From Streptomyces parvulus (lineage in GTDB: Bacteria > Actinomycetota > Actinomycetes > Streptomycetales > Streptomycetaceae), in the NCBI RefSeq assembly GCF_014648855.1, contig NZ_BMRX01000001.1:372001-436000 (forward strand): a stretch of 64,000 nucleotides of DNA, written 5' to 3'. The notes under the pieces are model-generated. The model saw only the letters and a program-made list of their open reading frames with translations. It made no database searches and was not told the origin of the DNA. Of this stretch, positions 46,141 through 55,486 are shown in pieces (positions within the stretch are counted from its first letter, which is position 1; the number at the start of each line of letters is the position of its first letter). The position numbers and the translations under genes are program-made.

Positions 46141-47271
46141 TCAGCCCGACAACCGCACCGGCATGATCAGGTACTTGTAGGCCTCGTCCGCCTCCGCGTC
46201 CAGCGCGGGCTTGCCGCTGAGCAGCGCCGGCTTCGTGGACGTCGTGAAGGACAGCTGGGCGACCGGCGAGTCGATGGCGCTCAGACCGTCCAGCAGGAAG
46301 GTCGGGTTGAAGGCGATCGAGATGTCGTCGCCGTCCAGCTGGGCGTCGACCCTTTCCACAGCCTGTGCGTCGTCGCTGGAGCCGGCCTCCAGGATGAGCA
46401 CGCCCTGCTCGAAGCTGAGCCGCACCGGGGTGTTGCGCTCGGCGACCAGGGCCACGCGCTTGACGGCCTCCACGAAGGGGGCGGTCTCGATCACGGCGAC
46501 GCTGTTGAACTCCGTCGGGAACAGCGTCTTGTACTTCGGGAGGTCGCCCTCCAGCAGCCGCGTCGTCGTCCGGCGGCCGGCGCCCTCGAAGCCGATCAGG
46601 CCCTCACCGGCGCCCGAGCCGGACAGCGCGATGATCACCTGGTCGCCGCTGGTCAGCGCCTTCGCGGTGTCCTGGAGCGTCTTGGCGGGCACCAGGGCGA
46701 CCGCGGACACCTCCGGGTTCTCCGGCTTCCACAGGAACTCGCGGACCGCGAAGCGGTAGCGGTCGGTGGAGGCCAGCGTCACCGAGTCGCCCTCGATCTC
46801 GATGCGCACACCGGTCAGCACGGGGAGCGTGTCGTCGCGGCCCGCGGCGATCGCCACCTGCTGCACGGCCGCGGCGAAGACCTCGCCGGGGACCGTGCCC
46901 GTCGCCTCCGGCATCTGCGGCAGCGCCGGGTACTCCTCCACCGGCAGGGTGTGGAGAGTGAACCGCGAGGAGCCGCAGACCACCGTCGCCCGTACACCGT
47001 CTGTGGAAATCTCCACCGGCCGGTTGGGGAGGGCGCGGGAGATGTCGGCGAGCAGCCGGCCGGAGACGAGGACGGTGCCCTCCTCCTCGACCTCGGCCTC
47101 GACCGACACCCGCGCGGAGACCTCGTAGTCGAAGCTGGACAGGCTCAGCTGCCCCTCCTCGGCCTTCAGCAGCAGGCCTGCGAGGACCGGCGCCGGCGGA
47201 CGGGCCGGGAGGCTGCGCGCCGCCCAGGCCACGGCCTCCGCGAGTACGTCGCGTTCCACCCGGATCTTCAC
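46141..47271 (-). CDS. dnaN: DNA polymerase III beta sliding clamp
   Basis: 376 residues from the GTG at 47269-47271 (KIRVERDVLAEAV), with GGAGG 8 nt upstream; the frame is open further up without sense. Clamp family features: RPPAPVLAGLLLKAEEGQLSLSSFDYE, RFTLHTLPVEEYPALP, LPVLTGVRIEIEGD and the C-terminal KYLIMPVRLSG that forms the peptide-binding pocket. It tethers the replicase to DNA. It is transcribed leftward away from oriC. Confidence 0.97.
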   Translation of the reverse strand: MKIRVERDVLAEAVAWAARSLPARPPAPVLAGLLLKAEEGQLSLSSFDYEVSARVSVEAEVEEEGTVLVSGRLLADISRALPNRPVEISTDGVRATVVCGSSRFTLHTLPVEEYPALPQMPEATGTVPGEVFAAAVQQVAIAAGRDDTLPVLTGVRIEIEGDSVTLASTDRYRFAVREFLWKPENPEVSAVALVPAKTLQDTAKALTSGDQVIIALSGSGAGEGLIGFEGAGRRTTTRLLEGDLPKYKTLFPTEFNSVAVIETAPFVEAVKRVALVAERNTPVRLSFEQGVLILEAGSSDDAQAVERVDAQLDGDDISIAFNPTFLLDGLSAIDSPVAQLSFTTSTKPALLSGKPALDAEADEAYKYLIMPVRLSG

Positions 47272-47439
47272 TGTTGCCGCCTCCTGCTGTTGCCGGCGCT
47301 GCTCGCCCTGCCTGGCCTTCGTCGTCTGGGTCGGTGTCGTCCGTCCCCCTCGGGGGCAGAACACCGGGGACCAGTCTGACGCACCCCACTGACAGTAGGT
47401 GCCCTTCGGGGTCAAGTCGTGACGAGGGACGGTCGGGCT

Positions 47440-48030
47440 CCCGAGAGCGAGTTGTGCACAGGACCCGCTTCGAAACGGATTCCGCTCTCTCTAAGGTCGG
47501 GAGTAGTAGTAGGGCCTGTGGATACCGTGGATAACCCCGTTTTCCCAGGTCAGAGCAGGAATTTTGTCCACTGGTCCTGTGGGCGGAGCCCGTGGACAAC
47601 CGGGCGTATCTGTGGAGAACAGAAAGTTCTGCACACGCCGTGCACAGGGAGAGGCGACTTCTCCCCAACGCCGTCCCCAGCTTTACCCACGTTTCCCACA
47701 GCCCAACCCGGCACCTTGATGTGACGCCTTTCACTCGACGTGGTGACGGGGCGCGTCGCGTTGCCGAACAGTGGACAGACATGTGGAGAAGGCCATGATC
47801 GCTGGGGACAACCGGCTCCAGCCTGTGGGTTGCCCGTGGACAACTTCGTGCACAGCCTGTGGAGCGTCTCGTCGTCCACAGCCTGTGGAGATCGTTCGTC
47901 CACGAATCCACAGGGAGCTGACCTGCCCTGATGATCCCTCAACACCCTGGCCTGTGGACAGGATCGGGACAACTTCGCGGTCCCCATGGTGTGGACGGAA
48001 AAAAGTGGGCCAATCTGTGGAGGACGGCCG
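47440..48030. other. Chromosomal replication origin oriC
   Basis: The roughly 870-bp gap between dnaN and dnaA contains many DnaA-box-like nonamers in both directions. The clearest are TTGTGCACA (47452), CGTGGATAA (47526), TTGTCCACT (47564), CGTGGACAA (47591), TGTGGAGAA (47611), TTTCCCACA (47692), TGTGGAGAA (47782), CGTGGACAA (47835), TCGTGCACA (47846), TCGTCCACA (47872), TGTGGACAG (47953) and TGTGGACGG (47990). Streptomyces origins carry about 19 boxes in two groups. Limits given are those of the visible boxes. Confidence 0.95.
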
Positions 48031-48089
48031 TAACCTCGCAGATATTCGAACAGCGGCTGGGACGGGCGTACGACCCCCGGGCACGCGAA

Positions 48090-48118
48090 AGGCGCCCCCG
48101 GAAGCTCCGGAGGCGCCT
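48090..48118 (-). terminator. Terminator of dnaA at the oriC border
   Basis: Stem AGGCGCCcCCGGA / TCCGGaGGCGCCT with one mismatch and a 3-nt loop, 22 nt after the dnaA stop. It would keep dnaA transcription from running into oriC. Confidence 0.8.
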
Positions 48119-48140
48119 GTGCGGGCGGTGCGGGCGGCCG

Positions 48141-50144
48141 TCAGCCGTTCTTGATGCGGTTGGTCAGCTCGGTCACCTGGTTGTAGATGGAGCGCCGTTC
48201 CGCCATGAGATTGCGGATCTTGCGGTCCGCGTGCATCACCGTGGTGTGGTCCCGGCCGCCGAAGAGGGCGCCGATCTTCGGCAGGGAGAGGTCGGTCAGC
48301 TCGCGGCAGAGGTACATGGCGATCTGCCGGGCCGTCACCAGCGCGCGCCCGCGCGAGGTGCCGCACAGGTCCTCGACGGTGAGGCCGAAGTAGTCGGCGG
48401 TCGCGCCCATGATGGCCGTGGAGGTGATCTCGGGGGCCGAGTCCTCGCCGCCCGGGATGAGGTCCTTGAGGACGATCTCCGTCAGGCCCAGGTCGACCGG
48501 CTGCCGGTTGAGCGACGCGAAGGCCGTCACCCGGATCAGCGCGCCCTCCAGCTCGCGGATGTTGCGCGAGATCCGCGAGGCGATGAACTCCAGCACCTCC
48601 GGCGGGGCGTTGAGCTGCTCCTGCACCGCCTTCTTGCGCAGGATCGCGATGCGCGTCTCCAGATCGGGCGGCTGGACGTCCGTGGTCAGGCCCCACTCGA
48701 AGCGGTTGCGCAGCCGGTCCTCCAGGGTCACCAGCTGCCGCGGCGGCCGGTCCGAGGACAGCACGATCTGCTTGTTGGCGTTGTGCAGCGTGTTGAAGGT
48801 GTGGAAGAACTCCTCCTGCGTCGACTCCTTGTCCGCCAGGAACTGGATGTCGTCGACGAGCAGGATGTCCATCTCGCGGTAGCGCTTGCGGAAACTGTCG
48901 CCCTTGCCGTCGCGGATGGAGTTGATGAACTCGTTGGTGAACTCCTCCGAGCTCACGTAGCGCACGCGCGTGCCCGGGTAGAGGCTGCGCGCGTAGTGGC
49001 CGATGGCGTGCAGCAGGTGCGTCTTGCCGAGTCCCGACTCCCCGTAGATGAAGAGCGGGTTGTAGGCCTTGGCCGGTGCCTCGGCCACGGCGACGGCGGC
49101 CGCGTGGGCGAAGCGGTTGGAGGCGCCGATGACGAAGGTGTCGAAGAGGTACTTCGGGTTCAGCCGCGCGGTCGGTTCCCCCGGCCCGGTGGCCGGCGCC
49201 GGCTGCGCGGCGAGCGGTCCCGGTGCGCCGGTGGCGGGACCGGGACCCACGGGGCCGCCGCGGTGCACCCGCCCGGAGCCGGACGGGGGCTCGGGGAGGT
49301 CCCGCCGGGGGCCGCGCTGGTCGTACTCGCCGCGCGGCTGGTCGTAGTCGCCGCGGGGCTTGTCGTAGTCGCTGCGGGACTGCTCGTAGTCGCCGCGCGG
49401 GGCGTCGTAGTCGCTCCGGGGCTTGTCGTAGTCACCGCGCGACTGCTCGTAGTCGTTCCGCGGCTTGTCGTAGTCCCCGCGCGGGCCGTCGTACGGAGGG
49501 CGCTCGGGGGACTGCGGCCGGTAGTCCTGCTGGTACGCGTCGTGTCCGTACGGCGACGGGTCCTGGCCGTACGTCTCCTGCGGCGGCGAGGCGTAGGGAT
49601 CCCGCTCCGGGAAGCCCAGGCGCTGCTGCTGCCAGCCGTAGTCGTCCTGCTGCGCCTGGCGCGGCCAGGAGCCGGGCTCGGGGCGCTGGTACTCCTGCGG
49701 GTAGGCGGGCCGGGCGGTGGGCAGCTGGTCGGCGCGGCCGCGTCCGTAGCCGTCGTACTCGTCCCGGTACTCGTCGCGGCCCTGGCCCGGCGCCGGCAGC
49801 TCCGGCTCCTCGTAGCGCGGCTGGGGACGGCTGGGCGCGGCCTGGGGGGCGGGGCCGGCGGGCTCGCCCGCGGTGTCGTCGACGGTGATCGCGATCCGGA
49901 TGGGACGGCCGCACTCGCGGCTCAGGGTCTCGCTGACGACGGGCGCCAGCCGGCCCTCCAGCACGCCCTTCGCGAACTCGTTCGGCACGGCGAGCAGGGC
50001 GGTGTCGGCGACCAGCGCGAGGGGCTGGCAGCGCCGGATCCAGTGCTCGTCCTTCGACTCGACGCCCTGCCCGCGGCCTTCCCCGAGGAGTTGCTCCAAT
50101 ACGCGTGGCCACACTGCGGCAAGATCGGCAGGTACGTCAGCCAC
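48141..50144 (-). CDS. dnaA: Chromosomal replication initiator DnaA
   Basis: 667 residues from the GTG at 50142-50144. Domain I (1-90) [18 protein letters not shown] mediates self-contacts. Domain II (about 95-330) is very long and low in complexity, with many Tyr, Asp, Arg and Pro and eight heptad repeats, as in other Streptomyces DnaA but unlike the short linker of E. coli. Domain III AAA+ has Walker [17 protein letters not shown] and Walker [14 protein letters not shown]. Domain IV has [15 protein letters not shown] for box recognition. It opens oriC; a DnaA box lies in its promoter region. Confidence 0.98.
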   Translation of the reverse strand: MADVPADLAAVWPRVLEQLLGEGRGQGVESKDEHWIRRCQPLALVADTALLAVPNEFAKGVLEGRLAPVVSETLSRECGRPIRIAITVDDTAGEPAGPAPQAAPSRPQPRYEEPELPAPGQGRDEYRDEYDGYGRGRADQLPTARPAYPQEYQRPEPGSWPRQAQQDDYGWQQQRLGFPERDPYASPPQETYGQDPSPYGHDAYQQDYRPQSPERPPYDGPRGDYDKPRNDYEQSRGDYDKPRSDYDAPRGDYEQSRSDYDKPRGDYDQPRGEYDQRGPRRDLPEPPSGSGRVHRGGPVGPGPATGAPGPLAAQPAPATGPGEPTARLNPKYLFDTFVIGASNRFAHAAAVAVAEAPAKAYNPLFIYGESGLGKTHLLHAIGHYARSLYPGTRVRYVSSEEFTNEFINSIRDGKGDSFRKRYREMDILLVDDIQFLADKESTQEEFFHTFNTLHNANKQIVLSSDRPPRQLVTLEDRLRNRFEWGLTTDVQPPDLETRIAILRKKAVQEQLNAPPEVLEFIASRISRNIRELEGALIRVTAFASLNRQPVDLGLTEIVLKDLIPGGEDSAPEITSTAIMGATADYFGLTVEDLCGTSRGRALVTARQIAMYLCRELTDLSLPKIGALFGGRDHTTVMHADRKIRNLMAERRSIYNQVTELTNRIKNG
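49314..49481 (-). repeat. Eight tandem 21-bp repeats in dnaA domain II
   Basis: 168 bp encode eight heptads of pattern R-x-[DE]-Y-[DE]-x-[PS], such as [14 protein letters not shown] and RSDYDAP, ending with RGEYDQR. The copies differ at DNA level at few positions. Copy number could change by slippage without breaking the frame. Confidence 0.9.
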
Positions 50145-50520
50145 AGGGCACGCTCTCTCACGAGTCCCTCGAAGGTGTGATTCGGGGACGGGTCGGGATG
50201 AAACTCGGGTGGGGCAGGGATAAGGGAACGAATCGGAGTTCAGCCACGGTAGTCAGCGCGGCCGGTAGGGTTCAAGTTGTTGTCCCCAGCCTGTGGACAA
50301 GTGTCTCCCGGTCCTCGTTGGTTTGACCGAATGGCGCAGTCCCACGTACCGTAACCAGGTCGAGTTGTCGATGGCTGCTGCCGCCTGCCTCCGATGGGCA
50401 CAGGTCACGTCCAAGGTGATCGAAAAGCGGTGCACTCGGGCGTAACGCGAGCTACTCGTGGGCGCACGGTGACAGCCAGGACGGCACCCCGCCAACACCC
50501 GATTTTTCTGGAGCCCCCGA
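50145..50520. promoter_or_regulatory. Divergent promoter region dnaA / rpmH with DnaA box
   Basis: 376 bp between the dnaA and rpmH starts, less GC-rich than the genes. A perfect DnaA box TGTGGACAA is at 50292-50300, next to TTGTCCCCA (50279-50287), about 150 nt upstream of dnaA, the expected place for DnaA autoregulation. No other structure was recognised. Confidence 0.7.
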
Positions 50521-50658
50521 GTGAGCAAGCGCACCTTCCAGCCGAACAACCGCCGTCGCGCCAAGACCCACGGCTTCCGGCTGCGGATGCGTACCCGTGC
50601 CGGCCGCGCGATTCTCGCGACTCGCCGCAGCAAGGGTCGCACCCGCCTGTCCGCCTGA
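50521..50658 (+). CDS. rpmH: 50S ribosomal protein L34
   Basis: 45 residues from the GTG at 50521: [20 protein letters not shown], then [23 protein letters not shown]. This is the standard L34 sequence, rich in Arg and Lys. It heads the conserved rpmH-rnpA-yidD-yidC-jag-rsmG cluster and is divergent from dnaA. Confidence 0.98.
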   Translation: MSKRTFQPNNRRRAKTHGFRLRMRTRAGRAILATRRSKGRTRLSA

Positions 50659-50679
50659 TCCCGATCAGGTCATGACGTC

Positions 50680-51051
50680 GTGCTGCCCACCGAGAACCGG
50701 CTGAGGCGGCGCGAGGACTTCGCGACCGCGGTACGACGAGGCCGCAGGGCCGGCCGCCCGGCCCTCGTCGTCCACCTACGAAGCGGTTCCACGGACCCGC
50801 ACGCGCCTGGGGAGAGCGCTCCCCCGACACGTGCGGGTTTCGTCGTGAGCAAGGCCGTAGGCGGCGCGGTGGTGCGTACCAGGGTGAAGCGCAGGCTTCG
50901 CCATCTGATGCGCGACCGGATCCATCTGTTTCCCCCCGGTAGCCTGGTAGTCGTACGAGCGCTGCCCGGTGCGGGCGACGCCGACCATGCACATCTGGCC
51001 CGAGACCTGGACGCCGCCCTGGAGCGGCTACTGGGAGGGGGCGCGCGATGA
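50680..51051 (+). CDS. rnpA: Ribonuclease P protein component
   Basis: 123 residues from a GTG 21 nt after rpm[33 protein letters not shown], the RNR-type motif [23 protein letters not shown] and [20 protein letters not shown]. It assists the catalytic RNA in 5' processing of tRNA precursors. The stop overlaps the yidD start (ATGA). Confidence 0.96.
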   Translation: MLPTENRLRRREDFATAVRRGRRAGRPALVVHLRSGSTDPHAPGESAPPTRAGFVVSKAVGGAVVRTRVKRRLRHLMRDRIHLFPPGSLVVVRALPGAGDADHAHLARDLDAALERLLGGGAR

Positions 51052-51422
51052 AGTACCCGCTACTTGCTCTGATCAAGCTCTACCAGTGGACGATCAGTCC
51101 GCTGCTCGGGCCGGTCTGCAAGTACTACCCGTCGTGCTCCCACTACGGCTACACGGCCATCGACCGGCACGGAGCCGTGAAGGGCACGGCGCTCACCGCG
51201 TGGCGCATCCTGCGCTGCAATCCGTGGTCGCTGGGCGGCGTGGACCATGTTCCGCCGCGCAAGCGTCCGCGGTGGCACGAAATGCTGCGTGGCGCCTGGC
51301 GTGCACGTAAGGGCGGGCCCTCCGCCGCCGAACCGGCCACCGAAGGGCGGACGGCTCACCCGAGCCCGTCCACTCCCTCGGGCCCGGCCGCAGAGACCTC
51401 GCCCCATGCCCAAGGAGCATGA
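51048..51422 (+). CDS. yidD: Membrane protein insertion efficiency factor YidD
   Basis: 124 residues. The core [38 protein letters not shown] and [23 protein letters not shown] is the YidD signature with its conserved cysteines. The C-terminal 40 residues are a variable Pro/Ala/Glu tail. It sits directly before yidC (3 nt) and likely helps YidC-mediated insertion. Confidence 0.95.
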   Translation: MKYPLLALIKLYQWTISPLLGPVCKYYPSCSHYGYTAIDRHGAVKGTALTAWRILRCNPWSLGGVDHVPPRKRPRWHEMLRGAWRARKGGPSAAEPATEGRTAHPSPSTPSGPAAETSPHAQGA

Positions 51423-51425
51423 TTA

Positions 51426-52724
51426 GTGGACACGATTGCCAGCCTCTTCAGCTTTATCACCTGGCCCGTCTCCTGGGTCATCGTCCAGTTCCACACGGTG
51501 TACGGGGCGATCTTCGGACCTGACACCGGATGGGCCTGGGGCCTGTCCATCGTGTCCCTGGTGATCCTCATCCGCATCTGCCTGATCCCGCTCTTCGTGA
51601 AGCAGATCAAGGCGACGCGCGGTATGCAGACGCTCCAGCCGGAGATGAAGAAGATCCAGGAGCGCTACAAGAACGACAAGCAGCGTCAGTCCGAAGAGAT
51701 GATGAAGCTGTACAAGGAGACGGGCACCAACCCGCTCTCCTCGTGCCTTCCCATCCTGGCGCAGTCCCCGTTCTTCTTCGCCCTGTACCACGTGCTCAAC
51801 GGCATCGCGTCCGGCGACACCATCGGCGCGGTCAACCAGAAGCTCCTGGAGAGCGCGCAGCAGGCACACATCTTCGGGGCCCCGCTGGCCTCCAAGTTCT
51901 TCAGCAGCGAGAGCGACGTCACCGCCCTCAACGCCTCGCTCACCGACGTGCGGGTCGTCACCGCGATCATGATCGTGCTGATGTCGGCGTCCCAGTTCTT
52001 CACCCAGCGCCAGCTGATGACGAAGAACGTCGACACCACGGTCAAGACGCCGTTCATGCAGCAGCAGAAGATGCTGATGTACGTCTTCCCGGTCATGTTC
52101 GCCGTCTTCGGTGTGAACTTCCCCGTCGGTGTCCTCGTCTACTGGCTGACCACGAACGTGTGGACCATGGGCCAGCAGATGTACGTGATCCGCAACAACC
52201 CGACGCCGGGTTCCAAGGCCCAGGCCTCCTACCTGGAGCGGCTGCACAAGAGCGTCACCGAGCACGGCAAGACCCGCAGCCGGGGCGAGAAGGCCGTCGT
52301 CAAGGCCATCGTCGCCAAGGGCCGGGACCGCAACGAGTTCGAGCGCAAGTTCATCAACGGCCTGAACAAGGCGGGCCTCGCCGCCCAGCCCGACGGCAAC
52401 GTGATCAAGAGCGATGCCTCCGCGGCCGCCCAGAGTGAGGACGGCTCGTCCGTCGCCACCGCCACGCCCAAGCGCCAGCAGCCCAAGCGCCAGAGCAAGT
52501 CGCAGCGCCACCAGACCACCAAGCCGGCCGGTGAGGCGGAGGCGAAGACCTCGCTCACCAAGTCCGAGCAGCCGGAGGACGGCAAGGGCGACAAGCCCGC
52601 CGATGCCGCCAAGAAGGCCGGACAGCAGAAGCCCGCCCAGCAGAAGGGCGGCGGCACCCGCAGCAAGGCCCAGTCCGGGCAGCGCAAGGGCCCGCAGCGG
52701 CCCAAGTCCCCGTCGAAGAAGTAA
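51426..52724 (+). CDS. yidC: Membrane protein insertase YidC
   Basis: 432 residues from the GTG at 51426. The five-helix YidC/Oxa1 core is visible: [23 protein letters not shown], the hydrophilic-groove Arg near [69 protein letters not shown] and [22 protein letters not shown]. The last 130 residues are a basic Lys/Gln/Ala-rich tail, probably for ribosome contact. It inserts small membrane proteins and helps Sec. Confidence 0.97.
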   Translation: MDTIASLFSFITWPVSWVIVQFHTVYGAIFGPDTGWAWGLSIVSLVILIRICLIPLFVKQIKATRGMQTLQPEMKKIQERYKNDKQRQSEEMMKLYKETGTNPLSSCLPILAQSPFFFALYHVLNGIASGDTIGAVNQKLLESAQQAHIFGAPLASKFFSSESDVTALNASLTDVRVVTAIMIVLMSASQFFTQRQLMTKNVDTTVKTPFMQQQKMLMYVFPVMFAVFGVNFPVGVLVYWLTTNVWTMGQQMYVIRNNPTPGSKAQASYLERLHKSVTEHGKTRSRGEKAVVKAIVAKGRDRNEFERKFINGLNKAGLAAQPDGNVIKSDASAAAQSEDGSSVATATPKRQQPKRQSKSQRHQTTKPAGEAEAKTSLTKSEQPEDGKGDKPADAAKKAGQQKPAQQKGGGTRSKAQSGQRKGPQRPKSPSKK

Positions 52725-52739
52725 GAAGGAGTCCATCCC

Positions 52740-53252
52740 GTGACGGAAGGCACCACCTCCGCCGCTGCCGAGGGCGCGGACGCCCTCTCCCGCCTCGAGC
52801 AGGAGGGCGAGATCGCCGCGGACTACCTGGAGGGTCTGCTCGACATCGCCGACCTCGACGGCGACATCGACATGGACGTCGAGGCCGACCGTGCCTCCGT
52901 CTCGATCATCAGCGACTCGGACAGCCGCGACATCCAGAAGCTGGTCGGCCGGGACGGGGAGGTGCTGGAGGCTCTCCAGGAGCTGACGCGCCTGGCCGTG
53001 CACCGGGACACGGGTGACCGCAGCCGTCTGATGCTCGACATCGCCGGCTACCGGGCCCAGAAGCGCGCCGAGCTGTCCGAGCTGGGCGCCAAGGCCGCGG
53101 CCGAGGTGAAGAACAGCGGCGAGTCCGTGCGGATGAAGCCGATGAGCCCGTTCGAGCGCAAGGTCGTGCACGACGCGGTCAAGGCCGCGGGGCTGCGCAG
53201 CGAGTCCGAGGGCGAGGAGCCCGAGCGCTTCGTCGTCGTGCTTCCCGCCTGA
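52740..53252 (+). CDS. jag: Jag/KhpB RNA-binding protein (KH and R3H)
   Basis: 170 residues from the GTG at 52740 with AAGGAG upstream. A KH-like region (DIDMDVEADRASVSIISDSDSRDIQKLVGRDGEVLEALQELTRLAV) contains a GxxG-like GRDGE loop, and an R3H domain follows (DIAGYRAQKRAELSELG...SPFERKVVHDAVKAA). The N-terminal Jag domain of other bacteria is missing, as is usual in actinobacteria. It probably binds RNA; KhpB partners with KhpA elsewhere in the genome. Confidence 0.93.
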   Translation: MTEGTTSAAAEGADALSRLEQEGEIAADYLEGLLDIADLDGDIDMDVEADRASVSIISDSDSRDIQKLVGRDGEVLEALQELTRLAVHRDTGDRSRLMLDIAGYRAQKRAELSELGAKAAAEVKNSGESVRMKPMSPFERKVVHDAVKAAGLRSESEGEEPERFVVVLPA

Positions 53253-53270
53253 TCGGTTCTCTCGTTCTCC

Positions 53271-53304
53271 GGCCCCGTCTGTTGCGCAGGCGGGGCCGAG
53301 TTTT
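53271..53304 (+). terminator. Terminator between jag and rsmG
   Basis: Stem GGCCCCGTCTG / CAGGCGGGGCC (one G-T pair) with a short loop followed by GAGTTTT, 18 nt after the jag stop. Confidence 0.75.
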
Positions 53305-53376
53305 GTCAGCCTGATAGTTCTGGTGGTTCTGGCACCGGCGACTGGTGCGCCGGTGTCGTACGGAAGGACGGTCCCC

Positions 53377-54096
53377 GTGACGGAGGCAGCGGAGCTTCCC
53401 CCTGTACCCGAGCAGGCACGTGCCGTGTTCGGCGATCGCTACGCCGACGCGGTGCGCTACGCGGAGCTTCTCGCCGAGGCAGGGGTGAAGCGCGGTCTGA
53501 TCGGCCCGCGTGAGGTTCCCCGCCTGTGGGAGCGGCATCTGCTGAACTGCGCGGTGCTCTCGGAAGTCGTGCCCGAGGGCGTGACGGTGTGCGATGTCGG
53601 GTCGGGCGCCGGTCTGCCCGGTATCCCGCTGGCGCTGGTACGGGAGGACCTGAAGATCACGCTGCTCGAGCCGCTGCTGCGGCGCACGAACTTCCTGACC
53701 GAGGTCGTGGAGCTGCTGGGCCTGGACCACGTGACCGTCGTGCGTGGCCGGGCCGAGGAGGTCATGGGCAAGATGCCACCGGTGCACGTGGTGACGGCTC
53801 GCGCCGTCGCCCCGCTCGACCGGCTGGCCACCTGGGGGATTCCTCTGCTGCGTCCCTACGGCGAGATGCTCGCCCTCAAGGGCGACACGGCGGAGGAGGA
53901 GCTGAAGGCGGCTACGACTGCCCTGAGCAAGCTGGGTGCCGAGGAGACCTCGGTCCTCCAGGTGGGTGAGGGCGTCGTGGATCCCCTGTCCACCGTGGTG
54001 CGGGTCGAGGTCGGGGAGAGCCCCGGCGGCGTGCGCTTCGCGGCCAAACGGGCGAAGGCGGCCCGGACGGGACGGACGCGCCGGCGACGCGGATAG
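53377..54096 (+). CDS. rsmG: 16S rRNA (guanine-527-N7) methyltransferase RsmG
   Basis: 239 residues from the GTG at 53377 (TEAAELPPVPEQAR). SAM site VTVCDVGSGAGLPGIPLALV; RVAEV-type loop VTARAVAPLDRLATWGIPLL and CAVLSEVVPEG are typical of RsmG (GidB). It methylates G527 of 16S rRNA; loss in Streptomyces gives low-level streptomycin resistance and can raise antibiotic production. The sequence looks intact. It ends about 140 bp before the first parAB-linked parS. Confidence 0.96.
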   Translation: MTEAAELPPVPEQARAVFGDRYADAVRYAELLAEAGVKRGLIGPREVPRLWERHLLNCAVLSEVVPEGVTVCDVGSGAGLPGIPLALVREDLKITLLEPLLRRTNFLTEVVELLGLDHVTVVRGRAEEVMGKMPPVHVVTARAVAPLDRLATWGIPLLRPYGEMLALKGDTAEEELKAATTALSKLGAEETSVLQVGEGVVDPLSTVVRVEVGESPGGVRFAAKRAKAARTGRTRRRRG

Positions 54097-54240
54097 CGGT
54101 GCGGTCCGGATGCTGATCGGACGTCGGTCGCATGCCAGTTGCGCTGCCCCGTCCTGATGTCCGGCCGTACTCCACACCAGCTGCCAAACCTACGCATGCC
54201 GGAGTGTCGCGGGAATTCGGCATCGCGCGCTGTGCATCGT

Positions 54241-54254
54241 GTTTCACGTGAAAC
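54241..54254. other. parS site upstream of parA
   Basis: Perfect GTTTCACGTGAAAC, 145 bp after rsmG and about 160 bp before the chosen parA start, thus in the parAB promoter region. Confidence 0.95.
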
Positions 54255-54349
54255 GTCGCTCACTGCTGCACGGCATCATCAGTCGCGGCCGCGCTGCGGC
54301 CGATCCCCGCGACCGAAAGCCTCTCGGGTCGCTCGGAGAGGGTGCGGAG

Positions 54350-54358
54350 TTGTCCACA
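54350..54358 (+). promoter_or_regulatory. DnaA box upstream of parA
   Basis: Perfect TTGTCCACA 55 nt before the chosen parA start, with a weaker TCTCCACAG at 54370-54378. It could let DnaA affect parAB transcription or simply extend the origin-proximal set of boxes. Confidence 0.65.
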
Positions 54359-54412
54359 GAGGTGGATTTCTCCACAGAACACCAGGCCTCACTGGTTCAT
54401 GACCCCGAAGGC

Positions 54413-55486
54413 ATGGGAGGCTCTGTTCATTGCGAGCCTGAAGTCGAGGAGAGTGAATCCTTGCGGTCCGACGCCAATATCGCGGGACCGATGACCGATC
54501 CGGTCCCCGGTCCCCGTACCGAGTCGATCGGAGCGGATGTTTCACGTGAAACACCGCCTCCGATGGACGACACTCCGATCGGTCGCGCTGCCCAACTGGC
54601 GGTCGAGGCTCTGGGGCGCGCCGGCGAGGGGCTGCCGCGACCCGAGCAGACCCGGGTCATGGTGGTCGCCAACCAGAAGGGCGGCGTGGGTAAGACGACG
54701 ACGACCGTCAACCTTGCCGCGTCACTCGCCCTCCACGGCGCCAGAGTCCTGGTCGTCGACCTCGACCCGCAGGGCAACGCGTCCACCGCCCTGGGTATCG
54801 ATCACCACGCCGACGTCCCGTCCATCTACGACGTACTCGTGGAGAGTCGGCCCCTCTCGGAAGTGGTCCAGCCGGTCCCCGATGTCGAGGGTCTGTTCTG
54901 TGCTCCCGCCACCATCGACCTGGCCGGCGCCGAGATCGAGCTGGTCTCCCTGGTGGCACGGGAGAGCAGGCTCCAGCGGGCGATCGCCTCGTACGAGCAG
55001 CCGTTGGACTACATCCTCATCGACTGCCCGCCCTCGCTCGGTCTGCTGACGGTCAACGCTCTCGTCGCGGGCCAGGAGGTGCTGATCCCGATTCAGTGCG
55101 AGTACTACGCGCTGGAAGGGCTGGGCCAGCTGCTGCGCAACGTCGACCTGGTCCGAGGGCACCTCAACCCGACGCTGCACGTCTCGACCATCCTGCTCAC
55201 CATGTACGACGGCCGGACGCGGCTCGCGTCCCAGGTCGCCGACGAGGTGCGGAGCCACTTCGGCGAAGAGGTTCTGCGGACGAGCATTCCCCGCTCGGTC
55301 CGGATCTCCGAGGCCCCGAGCTACGGACAGACGGTGCTGACCTACGATCCAGGATCGAGTGGAGCCCTCTCCTATCTGGAGGCGGCACGTGAGATGGCGC
55401 TGAAGGGCGTGGGCGTCAAGTACGAGGCGACGCACGCTCACCTCGGCGCACAGAATGACCCGAACATGGTGGAGGGGATCCAGTGA
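54413..55486 (+). CDS. parA: Chromosome partition ATPase ParA
   Basis: 357 residues if started at the ATG 54413 (MGGSVHCEPEVEE), the length I recall for S. coelicolor ParA; the frame is open from 54239, and downstream ATGs at 54491 and 54563 are possible. A disordered N-terminus precedes the deviant Walker A KGGVGKTTTTVNLAASLA, then VVDLDPQGNASTALGI, YILIDCPPSLGLLTVNAL and IPIQCEYYALEGLGQLL. It helps position ParB-parS complexes during sporulation septation in aerial hyphae. A parS site lies inside its N-terminal coding region. The stop overlaps parB. Confidence 0.95.
   Translation: MGGSVHCEPEVEESESLRSDANIAGPMTDPVPGPRTESIGADVSRETPPPMDDTPIGRAAQLAVEALGRAGEGLPRPEQTRVMVVANQKGGVGKTTTTVNLAASLALHGARVLVVDLDPQGNASTALGIDHHADVPSIYDVLVESRPLSEVVQPVPDVEGLFCAPATIDLAGAEIELVSLVARESRLQRAIASYEQPLDYILIDCPPSLGLLTVNALVAGQEVLIPIQCEYYALEGLGQLLRNVDLVRGHLNPTLHVSTILLTMYDGRTRLASQVADEVRSHFGEEVLRTSIPRSVRISEAPSYGQTVLTYDPGSSGALSYLEAAREMALKGVGVKYEATHAHLGAQNDPNMVEGIQ
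54539..54552. other. parS site within the parA N-terminal region
   Basis: Perfect GTTTCACGTGAAAC, translated as VSRET in the disordered N-terminus of ParA. Confidence 0.95.

Noticed and set aside
48018..48140. Possible small gene at the right edge of oriC
   Set aside because: Frames here run through a DnaA-box region and the dnaA terminator and have no coding bias.
54239..54412. Longest parA frame starting MFHVKRR at 54239
   Set aside because: This ATG is created by bases just before and inside a parS site and lacks a ribosome-binding site; the segment up to 54412 holds a DnaA box and probably the promoter, so a later start was chosen.
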